The notes under the pieces are model-generated. The model did no database searches, was not told the origin of the DNA, and saw only the letters and a program-made list of their open reading frames with translations. Shown here one piece after another: positions 24,440 to 35,900 of a stretch of DNA of 64,000 nt; within the stretch, counting starts at the first letter, position 1; every line of letters begins with the position of its first letter. The translations under genes were made by a program, and so were the position numbers. The stretch is from Loripinus fragilis (lineage: Eukaryota > Mollusca > Bivalvia > Lucinida > Lucinidae): contig OZ026515.1 in assembly GCA_964019695.1 (NCBI GenBank), positions 145,751,152 through 145,815,151 on the forward strand. Direction: 5' to 3'.

Positions 24440-24660
24440 TTTGTTTCATTAACCCTTTGTATTCTGATGGATTTCCCCATACGTATCACTACAATAAGTA
24501 CGGGATTGCCTATGGTGCACTTTAAGGGCTCACAGGTAGAATTTTTCTAAATGTTGATGTCACTGAAGGTTGTTCTAATCTTCACAAACAGTGCAGACCC
24601 TGGCTCTTCACTGTTTGCCAAAGTACCCGTTTATGGGTTTCCAGTATACAATAGGTTAGA
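24440..24660 (+). mobile_element. MITE-like element, TAACCCTTTGTATTCTGATG family
   Basis: It shares its start (CCTTTGTATTCTGATG), a middle block (GGGCTCACAGGTAGAA/TTT) and its end (CACTGTTTGCCAAAG, then GGGTTTCCAGTA and GGTTA) with 57645-57890. The ends form a short TAACC/GGTTA inverted repeat. Confidence 0.75.
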
Positions 24661-26314
24661 GGACCTCATTTCAAACGACACATTGTACATTCTAAAGTTT
24701 TATGGGTATTTTTACAATTCCGATAACGATAAAAGGTAAGTGTTACTGGCTATACATTAATCTTATCATATCCATTCACACGTTCACAGTTCAAGTGCAT
24801 GAAAAGATTCAGTCAATTGATATTTCACCTATCTTACTATTCTCTCATTTCGTTACTAGGCTGGGGCCCAGGGTGAAAAAAATCAAAAATGGTTACCCTG
24901 AAAGTAGCAAGGATTCTTATATTATAAATTTGAAGAAGTATATATGGTGCATACGAAACCGCTGTATAGAAAGCTTCTCGGAATTGCATAACGCCACCAG
25001 AGCAAATAAAGTATGGTAGCCCATGTGCGTCATATGCATGCATGCGTTTAATGCAAACGCTATTATCTCAGCGACGCGTTATCATATTGAAATAAAACTA
25101 CCTTTCAGGCATGACAATGTGTTTGTTTTAAAAGTTTTGAGTATTAATTTCAATTTCAAAGAACTGTTGCTTTAGCGTTACGCATTCAATCGTGTGTACC
25201 ATATGTAACCAGATAAAACGTAATGTTTCGTTTTCTCCCATCTGTATCTGCCACTACTCAATTTGATTATATTCACACAAACACATCATAACTGTCCAAA
25301 GTTTACATTGCTGCCTGTTTGGGTAAGATTCAATAACCAATATGGCTGCCGTCGCACTAAGATATGAAAACGTATTTTTGGGGATCATTCCTTATTCTAC
25401 TAACAGGTCACGTTCAAAATGCTTGCGTATGTAGTGGGACGTCCGTGTGCCTATTTTACAGCACAAAATGAACTGTCACTTAAGAATGGACACTTTAAGA
25501 TGGCTTTGAATATGGGCACATAGGCTGTAAAATCGATTCGCTTTATTCAATGCAATGTTTTGACGAATCAGAAGGGTAGATATGCAAAAACACACCGCAT
25601 TGTTAAATACATCCTGGACGGTTACTTACTTTTTTCTAAGTATGCGACAATAGCCTACATGTAAATTAAGTTGATATAGGATGGCACCATTGTGTTTCAT
25701 TGCATAGTTTTTGGACAAAAGCGTGAGAATCTTTTGACATTTATAATCGGTTGACCGATTTCAAAAATCAACACACGTCGGGGGCAGTGTTAGTGGCTTA
25801 CCCGTTGGATTGCTGTCTGTCCTGATACACTATATATCAATTGAATGTTATATTCATGTAGTCTTTAATTCATTTTTAAGAATATATTAAAAAAATGTTA
25901 TAATGTAAAATGCCAATGCATTTAGTGTATTATAATGTTTAACAATCACAAAATCTCAACTGACCCAATGTTATTATGTACAATATCACGTTTCTATAAA
26001 TATAGAGGTTTGAGGTCAATTTATTTATGGATTTTGTTATTTCCATTCTCTTGAAAATAGCATTAGCTGTGGTTAAGGATGTATTTTGTGGTGTCAATTG
26101 TGTGAAATGTAAAAATAGTGTATGGTAGTTTGCTTCATTTCAGTCAAGTAACACAATAAAACAAAATAATGAATGCTTATTTTCAACACCTTCTATATTA
26201 TAAATCTGAAAAGAAGACTTAAAACATTAACAATGATGAATCATGATCGTTAGAATCAACATTATAATCCCCTTCCTAAAACTGGTCAGAATTTTTTATT
26301 CGTAATTATAGACG

Positions 26315-26327
26315 GTTGCCTAGCAAC
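26315..26327. promoter_or_regulatory. Perfect RFX X-box
   Basis: GTTGCCTAGCAAC is a full palindromic X-box, the binding site of RFX factors that switch on ciliary and flagellar genes in animals. It lies 6.5 kb upstream of the first visible exon of the sperm-microtubule THEG-like gene. Assignment to that gene is inferred. Confidence 0.45.
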
Positions 26328-27705
26328 AAGACAACATGGACTAATTTGCCATACCTGGTATAATAAAACAATCATCATGGCAACTAGACTTTCCATACTT
26401 GCAAACTGTTATGGCATTACCTGAACGACAAACTGATGTATCCATATATGGATTTATTAAAATTTCTTCCAATACCAAAGTGTATTAAAAACCATCATTT
26501 TATATTTTAAAAAAATCAAAACAAGGGATAAACAGTTAAGTAAGTTTCAGAACTTCCACAGCAGCATTTGGATGCACAATATTAACTTTTTCACACATAT
26601 TTTACTTAAATAGTATGCATGCCTGAATGTCTATAGTATAGTTTGAAGTACATATGTATTACTTGTTCACAGCTAAAAAGTCATATTGGGCTCTCCAACA
26701 GATTCAATTAAATGTTCTTTGATGACGTATGAAGTTTTGTAAGCTTGAGGTCTTTAATTTGTATGTTTTACATGTATTATCAAAATGTTTTGAAAGGAAG
26801 CAAAATAGTTTAAAGATGTCAAAACATAGAAACGAGTCCATTAAAATCAAATACAAAGCTGAAAATGAATAAAATAGTCAAAAAGGGACATCAGGACTGA
26901 AAATGAAAGAAAAAGTAGCAAAAAAGAAAAAGAAAGAAATATGAAAAGAAAACGACAAAGACAAACTAGAATGCGCAGTCGACGGGGCACCATCGCAAAT
27001 CCCAACGCTTAAGTTTTTGACCCACCCAGCACCCCAAGTCCCACACCTGAACGGATTGAAAATTCTGTTCAATATGTTTTCTATCTTTTATTTGTAAGAA
27101 CGCATACAAATGGGAGTCAAACTTTAATCATATTTGACCTTTTGACCTCACCCCAAGGTCACCAGTTTGACCATAGTGTGAAAATCTTACTTGCATTCTA
27201 TTCTGCTCGTAATCCCCGTCGATTTGATATGCCAATTGACCAAGTTTGAAATAAAATAATGTTGACCCCCTGGGCACCCCAGCACCTAAAGTCCCACCCC
27301 TGGGACAAGACCCAGGCGACAGAATGAAAATCCCATCTGATATGCTTTGTATCTTTCATTTGTGAGAACACACACAAAGTTTGGTACACAAATCTTTGAA
27401 ATTGACTTTGTAATTGAAATTAAATGATATGTGACCTTTTGACCCATCCCCAGGGCCCCAGGGGTGGGGGCAAAAAATTTGACGTTGCACGCCCCATTTA
27501 TGTGAGTAACTCACACACCAATTTGGTTGAATTTCGTCCAATGATTTAGGAGGAGATAGCACAACGGACAGACGGACGGAGAGATGGAGGCAATTACAAT
27601 ATCCCCTTCGCTTTTTTTAAAAAAAAACATGGGGATAAAAATAGATAAAAACACAATTAAAAACTATGGTGGGGATATAATATGCCGCTGAACCTGGCGC
27701 CATGA

Positions 27706-28005
27706 AACTGGTTTTAAGCCCTCCAGTAAAATATTTTGACTGACCGTTCAAAAGCGGTACTTCTTTTGAGGATCATTTGTGTTATTTATGTCTAGTGTTT
27801 GTCATGCTTTCGCGTCTGTTCATTGCTGCCTTGTGGTCATCGGCTGGGAAAGGACTGACCTCTTGGCTCTGTTTGTGACGTTTAATTGTGTTTTGATCAC
27901 TGACGTTTAATTGTGTTTTGGTCACTTTCCCATGTGGTATCCTAGGTCAGGTGTAATACTTGATTGTATCGATTCCTGATATGTGCCGCCTTTCTTACTT
28001 TCATT
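27706..28005 (+). repeat. Second copy of the 7.3-kb repeat
   Basis: This copy has the same block order as 7295-7575. An extra tandem TGACGTTTAATTGTGTTTTG segment makes it longer. Confidence 0.85.
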
Positions 28006-30479
28006 GATGCTGCTTACGACATTAGTAGTCCAAAAATTACGTATACCTACTATACCTTTAATTTCTGTTTTCTTTTCATGAAATCTTCTATCACCCCCCC
28101 CCCCCCCCCCCGGTGATGACTCATGAAGGACTGGAAAGAATTAGTTTTTTTTTGTAAAAAATAGACTTCAATCAATTTATACGAGTATAGTTAGCTGTGT
28201 TTATAGCCTGAAAACACACATATTCTTTTCAGTGATTTGTGGTGTAGTTTCTTTATTTGTGCTGTGTGCATTGTTTACGTCTGTTCAGTGCTTACTTGCA
28301 GCATAATCACCTCGTTAGAAATGTTAGTTATATTGTTTCTTAACCTTGTTTATTATACAAGTCATTTGGATATCGTTTCTTATCCTCTTAGCTATGTGTG
28401 GGATGATTGACACGCTGGTGGACTCCTCTGTTTCTTTTTTTTTGTTGATGGGAATACCTATGTTTGTTTTTGCCTCATGGGTTAACCAATGAGTATGTTA
28501 TTTCATTTTATTTTTTATTTTTTAGTATTGCAAGCGTATTTGCCTCTCGGCTAAAAGCAAAATAATTGTAATATTTCTTTCGGTCATGAAGATTACTTTA
28601 AAAATCAAAACGAACAAACACAAACTTTGAATAGCATAGACAGTCTATGTTTTCAAGTTAGATTTTTAAACATAAGGCAAGTTAAAATATGTTTTCCCCT
28701 CATCATAACATGCAATAGTATATATGGGGCAGAATATATACCATTTACAATCCCATTTGCTATGATAACATGTTTAACAACGCGTTTAAATCATTATGAC
28801 GAGTTTTAAAGGAAAACGGCTTCCCATACAAATGTCGCTTGTACGGCAATTCGCAATTCGCAACGAATTGCCATACAGTGGTTTTGTATTACCGAATGTT
28901 CAAATATTCTTTGTGCAAAAAATCAGCTTTGCTACTTTCGGGGTAAGCATCGATGACTTTTTTACGAGATACGCTGGTCTGGGCTACAGCCTATACGTTG
29001 TAAAAGTCGCTTTTAGAGAAGACCAGAAAGTAAGTAAGAATGATCAGCAAATATCACAATCAAACACTGCAGGAGGAAGAGCCACAAAACATCAACAGTC
29101 ACAAGACACCAGGAAGACAATTAAAGTAGGCTAAAGCAACCGGCTCTCTATCTCTTCCTCTTCAAGATGATTGCAAAACTAGAAAGAACACTAAAAATTG
29201 GACCAAACACAGACCCCCACACTCCAATTTGGGGGGGGGGGGACATTAAACAATGAATCAACAACAACAGATCCAAAGCCTAAGCCTAAGCCACCGGTGG
29301 GCTAAAATGCATTATACTGGTGCTAAATCTTCGCTCTAGATTCTGTTGGTAAACACACAAAAATAAATTAGCTCGCATGGAGGCTTCCTAATTTATGCAA
29401 TGCATCATCATAAGGATCGAACCTACTGCCTCTCGATCTCAAGTGACAGTCTGATATTATATATACTGCATTTTAAAGCAGGTCAATATTTAAATTTGAC
29501 ATAAAAATCTATATTCCATTCAATCACTTATCAGTTTATGTCTGTCTACCTCTGCGATGACAGGAAACTGCCCTTACGTGACTGTCTATGTACAATACAA
29601 TATTAACGTGAGATAGTGTAAGAGACAGCTCTGTAAGAACCAATAATGCGATGTCCCCGTGTGACATAGTCGTTTGTGCATTCAGGCCGTGATCCATCGA
29701 ACCCGGGTGTGCAATAAGCTGATCTATGTTGCGAGCGAATGTTAGAAACACCCTTTTCAAGTTGCTTCTAAAAGGAATTCATATAAAAATAACATTACCA
29801 AATTTCGGTCATATTCGTAAATATTTTCATATTTGATTAATACTCGATAAATGTAGAATTAGCAACTGTATTGAGGTAGTATTTGCCAAGTACGAGACTA
29901 AATCAAACTATCAATAAGATAAATCAACGCGATTCATTTTACAAGCGAAAAGTTCAATTAATGAATTATCCTTTTAAGCAATAAGACTGCAGGGCAACCC
30001 CAGAAGACAAACCTCCACTGATTTGTTACATTATTCACTGAAATGAAGAAAGTACTATAAAACCAGATGATCTTAGGTCCTGAAGCGCTCACCTGGCACT
30101 GAGTCAAAAGAATGTAGACGTTTTACAATGTCAAGATCAACCTAGCATCACCATTTGAAAGGCCAATATCCCTTATGAGACATTACACAGGTTTAGATAG
30201 ACAAAAAATGTCAAAAGAAAATTGTCAATATTTTCTTACCCATGATTTTAAGCATATGTTTCGGGTGCTCAAAAGTACCGTCTAATTGAGACGGTTCTGT
30301 TGAGTAAAAGAAACCAACTCATTGAGACGGTTCTCTTGAGTACCCACATAAAAGCCGTGTTTTCAGACGAAAACTATGTCCCCCCAACCGCAATTTGAGT
30401 CGGCAAGCATGCTTATGCTTTTATAGTCACAATGACACAGGCTGAAATTCATCAATTATTTCAAGGGAGAGCCTGCGCA

Positions 30480-31380
30480 AACACAATTTTGGCCAAACTT
30501 TGAAATTACAAAGTGCTGTGGTTATCTCGGATATAAGGTCAAGGTCATCAAAATCGAACTAACTCTTTTCTGTCTACAAACAATGTATCTATGCAAGTTT
30601 GGTGGCGAAAAACCCACTGGTTCATAAAAGGCTGTTTTTACAGTTTTTAAGGATGATGACCTTGAAAACGAGGCGAAGTGACCTTGAAAATTAGGTCAAG
30701 ATCACCAAAATCATATCAACTCTTCATTTTGCCCATAAGTTTAGCGATAATACATTGTTCTGTTCAAGAGATATCATACAAAAACCCTATTTTGGTCAAA
30801 CTTTTACATTTCAAGGTGCTGTTGTGACTTTGAAAATAAGGCCAAGGTCACAAAAATCTAATGAACTCTTAACCATCTCCTAATAATACATCTATGCAAG
30901 TTTGGTTAAAATTGAACCGCCGTTTCGGAAGATTGTGTGTGGAAATGGCTGATTTATACTGTCGTTATAGGATGGTGACCTTGAAAATTATGTCAAGGTC
31001 ACCACAATCTAATCAACTCTTTCAGCAATTTATATACATGTGTATGTAAGTTTGGTCAAAATCTATCCACTGGTTCAAAATATAGCACAGGGAAACCCTA
31101 TTTTTGGACATTTCAAAGTGCCAGTGCGACCTTGAAAATAAGGTCAAGGTCACCAAAATCAAACCGACTCTACCCCTGCTCCCAACAATGTATCTATGGA
31201 AGTTTGGTCAAAATACATCCACTAGTTAAGAAGATAAAGCACGGAAACCATATTTTTGACATTTCAAAGTGCCGCTGTGACCTTGAAAATAAGGTCAATG
31301 TCACCAACAATATATCTAAGCAAGTTTAGTCAAAATCCATCAACTGGTCCAGGTGAAAATGCACGGAAAAGAAGCGGACG
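30480..31380 (+). repeat. 150-bp tandem array, about six units
   Basis: AAGGTCACCAAAATC-like words recur near 30542, 30701, 30848, 30996, 31149 and 31302. Between them are TATGCAAGTTTGGTCAAAAT and GTGACCTTGAAAATAAGG. The array ends in a CGGACGCCGACGCC-rich segment, common at the ends of such invertebrate repeats. Confidence 0.9.
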
Positions 31381-31929
31381 CCGACGCCAACGCCCGACGG
31401 GATCCGCACTAAACAATATATCCCCCCCACCTTTTGGGGGGGTTTTGGGGGGAGGGGGCAAAACTCGGCTTTTGGTCCGCTTATTTCTGAGAAAGTGTGT
31501 TTGCAATCCAATAAGAGCTACCTTGGCTGACCTTCTGTTGTTACCAAAAGTCATTGTCTCATTAAGTTAAGTATATCAAGTAATATGACATTGGCTTCAA
31601 CGGTTGTCGAAAACTATTCTTTTTTAAAGTTTTTTGCATCATATAAATACATTCAGAAACACATTTGACCTAGTCGTAAAGTACATCAAGATCAACCTAG
31701 GATCACTAGTCAAACTATAAAGCCACATCCACAATGCTATATACAAAATTACAGGGTCATTGAAGCTTTGATTCTGGACAAGATTTTTTTTAAGTTTTGA
31801 CCTAATATGGTATGGACATGGCAGATAGTCATTTTATATTATCTCCGCTAATGGATGCTCCATATTCAATTGGCCTTGTGGCTACTAAGAAAAGTATGTT
31901 CAAAGGAAGGGCGGCGTACGACCATGGGT

Positions 31930-31999
31930 TGTCCGCCTGTACGTGGAGATAATCCACGAGCTTTAGCGAGTGGATTATCTTACGTACAGGTGGACAAAC
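31930..31999. repeat. Hairpin repeat
   Basis: TTGTCCGCCTGTACGT with GATAATCCAC is mirrored as GTGGATTATC with ACGTACAGGTGGACA, around a short loop GAGCTTTAGCGA. Confidence 0.85.
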
Positions 32000-32146
32000 A
32001 TAGTATAACTATTTTATACCACCTACATCAGGTTAGACCTTGCACATCAAGTGATATTTCATGCTAAAGTTGGTAAAGGTGGTATAATATTCTACAGATT
32101 TCTTTCATGAATAGTAGTATACATGTACCATCGGAGTGCCAAACAG

Positions 32147-32262
32147 TTTGGATCCAGACCAGACCCGACGTTTCGTCGGGTCTGATCTGGGTCCAAAATG
32201 TTTGCAAAGGTTACCACCAGACGACCCAAGTTGTGACCAGCAGACAAAGAGTTAAGACGTCT
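32147..32262. mobile_element. Hairpin MITE, GGATCCAGAYCAGACC family
   Basis: TTTGGATCCAGACCAGACCC is mirrored as GGGTCTGATCTGGGTCCAAA around CGTTTCG. The right end reads CAGACAAAGAGTTAA. Related hairpins are at 8636-8675, 15951-15998, 58061-58120, 58511-58566, 59031-59070, 59937-59985 and inside 61560-61720. Confidence 0.85.
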
Positions 32263-32857
32263 ATACACGAACCGTTTTCGTCATTACAAGAGCATATTTA
32301 CAAATAAGCACATGTCTAAGACCAATATTTCGGTCCAGCCCATTAGAAAAAGGTATCATGCGGGAACGTTGGAACTTAGCCTGTGGCAGGCTCTGCCAGA
32401 TGATGATGCATGCAGATTTGCCACATATAAACCAGTATAGTATCTACACTTACAGTCATACTTTTTGTAATATCAGAGTCATACTTTTTTGTAATACCAA
32501 TACTAAATGGGAAATGGACCAGTACGAGGGTTTAGTACTTATCGCTAGAAGTCTAAGTTTTGTCTGAGTCTTCATCTACATCCATACCTCATGTAAGCGA
32601 GCAGCTAAGGCTCTGGTGAGTCTGCGCATATGTATGCACAGATTCATCTATGCCTTCGCTGCTCACTGATACGATACCGAAAATCTTACATCAAAAGTTA
32701 TATTAAAGGCATAGGAATAAATATTAATTTTGAGCGCCCATGGGTATAGTATCAGCCCTCTCCCTATTCAAATGTTATCTAAGGCGATGATGCTAATCTA
32801 TCTTCGTGTAAGCACAGCCTGTACTCTAAACTGTATTTTGTCATTTTCCTTTCCTAG

Positions 32858-32911
32858 TAACCCGCTCTAATACATATGGAGGACATCGATCATTAGGACC
32901 CCAAAAAGATG
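32858..32911 (+). CDS. THEG-like gene, first visible exon (54 nt)
   Basis: The acceptor is TTTCCTTTCCTAG and the donor is GATG|GTGAGC. The exon begins with two bases that complete a codon and ends one base into the next. It encodes TRSNTYGGHRSLGPQKD, and its final G joins the GG of the next exon to make a glycine codon. At least one upstream coding exon must exist, ending one base into a codon. It was not identified. Confidence 0.72.
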
Positions 32912-35900
32912 GTGAGCTGTTTGTGTCACGGTCGTTCACTGCATTGCACATTTCAATCAACCTGAACCAATGCTGATGCAACGTCACGACGTTGTTTGAG
33001 CGTTGTCTGTATGATAAGCACGATTTTCATCTTTATTTCATTGTTCACTCACATGGATTTTCACTTTGATTCATAGTATGTTCATTGTTGCCTTACTATA
33101 TCGCATAGCATATGGACAACAGCGTCCCCACTCTTGTTTTCGATGCATCCAATGTTGTTTGTCCTTTTCTTCAAACTGACCAAGCTCACTGGCACATCTG
33201 TTCAAGTTTGATTAAAGAATTACTTCTGTGTGGAGGTACAGCACGGAGCACTAGATTATGATTTTGTTCACAAGCACACTAAACCATCAGAAACAAATGT
33301 AACAAAATTTGACCATGAAACCAAGCATAAGCATGGTAAAATAGAAAATAAGAAGTTGTAATCAGTGTTAAAAAAATTACGTTTTGCTTGAGTCTGTTGC
33401 TGTTGTTGTTGCAGCTGCTCGCAAAAACTAAAATGCTGCAAAATTACGACTTTTCTAGCTTTAAAACTGAGTCTCCCAGATGCTGTATTTATCCTGTAAA
33501 AGTAAAGTGCTTGTTTATTATAGTGTCACCCCTATTGAAAGGGCCAGCCATTTCTGACTTATGAGACACCTCAACTTGTCACATTTACTTCCCAAAACCC
33601 ATCCTTTTCCAGGCACCGGGCAGGCTATGAATTGGTAACCATTACGTTTAACTAGTTGGCGGCTCACCAACCGGCCATATCAGAACGAACCCCAATGTCG
33701 CCGACACTGGAATTCGACCCTTCGACCTCCCGCTCCCGAAGCGGATGCCTTATCCACTAGGCTATCGGGACCTGTATATAGATGTTAAAATGCCAACAAA
33801 TGATGTTTGCATTTTAACATCTATGTGCACGATAAAGTTCATGATCAGCTGAGTTGAGCACGAAAAAGTTTTGTAACCTCGGGACCGGGTTATCCATTCA
33901 TCAATTATCAGCCTTTTCACTTTTAATGCAGAAGCTTATATTTCATCAGATATCCTGATAGCAATGTCACATGGGGGACGGGCGGCTAAACAGACAAAGT
34001 CCCATAATACTTTCAAAGCTCGAGACAACTAGAGGACCTGAAGGTCCTGAGGCGCTCACCTGATCTCCTTAATAATTGTAATACAGGTAAAGGTCAACTA
34101 CAGCTTATACTGAAACATATTTTGCTTTACCATATATGGGGGTTGCAGCCATTTTGGTTCAGTAACCTAAACAATCTAACAGCCCAGTGATTTCTGAGGA
34201 AAGCTGTTTAGAAAGGAATGTAGTGGTCCAAATGAGTGGCCTTGGATTAAAGGTCACAGGTCAGCTTGACATTTGGTACTTATATAAAACCATTATCTCA
34301 TTAGGTTAAACATTTCTCACAGGTATTATGATTTTGGCTAAAACAGTTATAGGAAAATGAACATTTTAAGATTTCCCCATTATAAATGCATTAGGAATCA
34401 AATTTGACCTTGCCATAAAGTAGGTCAAGGTCAACCTAGATTCATCATTTGTGCAAACCTGGTAGAGACCACATCCCCAATGCTACATAGTAAGTACCAA
34501 GGCCATTGGCGTTTTGGTTCCAGAGAAGAAGACATTTAAATAGTTTTTTTACCATATATGGGCTTGGTGGTAATCTTAGTCATGTGACCATAACAATTTG
34601 TACAAATTTTGGCTAACCAATCATAAGGAGTCATCATATGAAATTCGATTTCATTGGCCTAGTGGTTTCTGAGAAAACTATGTTTAAATATGTTGATGGG
34701 ACTCCAATATGAGCGACCTTGGCTGAAAGGTCAAAGGTCAATCTCGACCCTTGAAACTTATTTATAGACACTAGATTGAACATATTAAGTGAAAATAATG
34801 ACTTTGGCTTCCAAAGTATTCAAAATACAACCTTTCAAAAAAATTTCCCATTCAAATGCATTAGGGGGCAAATTTGACCTTGACCTTAAGTAGGTCAAAG
34901 TCATCTTGGGATCATCATTTGAACAAACTGGGTAGGCCCCACATCCCCAATGCTGCATACCAAGTCCCAAGGTCACTGGCCTTCTGGTTCTGGAGAAGAA
35001 GATTTTTTAAAAAGGTTTTTACCATATATGGGCGTGGCGGCCATCTTTATCATGTGACCAAAATATTTTGTATACATTTTGGCTAACTTATCATAAGGAG
35101 TCTTCACATGAAATTTGAGTTCAAAATCTTTTGTATAAATTTTGGCTAACTTATCAAAAGGAGTCTTCACATAAAATTTGAGTTCAATTGGACCAATGGT
35201 TTTTGAGAAAACTAAGTTTTAATATATTGATGGGACCACATCCAGGCTGAAAAGGCAAAGGTCAACCTTGACCTTTGAAACTTATTTATAGCCATTGTCT
35301 CATTAAGTTTAACATATCAAGTAAGAATAATGACTTTGGCTTCAACAGTACTCAAAAAAACAACTTTTCAAAAAATTCCCATTTAAATGCATTAGGAAGC
35401 AAATTTGACCTTGACGTTAAGTAGGTCAAGGTCAACCTAAGATCAATATTTGAACAAACTTGGTAGGCCCAACACCCCAATGCTACATACCAAGTCCCAA
35501 GGTCATCAGCCTTCTTGTTCTTGAGAAAAAGATTTTTAAAGAGTTTTTACCTTATATGGGCGTGGCGGCCATCTTGGTCATGTGACCTAAATGTTTTGAT
35601 TATATATTTTGGCTATCTTATCATAAGGAGTCTTCACATGAAATTTGAGTTCAATTTGGCCAATGGTTTGTGAGAAAACTACGTTTTAATATATTGATTG
35701 GACCACAATATGAGCGACCTTGGCTGAAAGGGCAAAGGTCAACCTTGACCTTTGAAACTTATTTATAGCCATTGTCTCATTAGTTTTAACATATCAAGTA
35801 AGAATAATGACTTTGGCTGCAACAGTAATTCAAAAAATCAACTTTTCAAAAAAAATCCCATCAAAATGCATTAGGAAGCTAATTTGACCTTGACATTAAG

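Larger units (their letters stand above)
21047..32857. other. Region without certain exons, between divergent genes
   Basis: It should contain the missing 5' exons of both the minus-strand unknown gene and the THEG-like gene, because both run outward from here. I could not place them in phase. It holds promoter-like sequence at 22600-22700, palindromes, MITEs, poly-C runs, an X-box, and a 150-bp tandem array near 31 kb. Confidence 0.5.

Noticed and set aside
25342..25434. 30-codon ATG frame in a CAATATGGCTGCCG context
   Set aside because: The YY1-like start context is suggestive, but no donor gives the phase needed by exon 32858 and the frame stops quickly.
28796..29134. 112-residue frame with a strong internal GTAAGT
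   Set aside because: It runs into a copy of the AATACCACAATCACAC dispersed repeat and has no acceptor or recognisable protein.
29536..29760. 74-residue minus frame
   Set aside because: It overlaps repeat-like sequence with a B-box-like word, and no splice phase links it to the minus-strand gene.
33695..33772. Genuine tRNA gene on the minus strand
   Set aside because: The acceptor stem is not convincingly paired and the 3' half continues into repeat sequence, so a SINE head is the better call.
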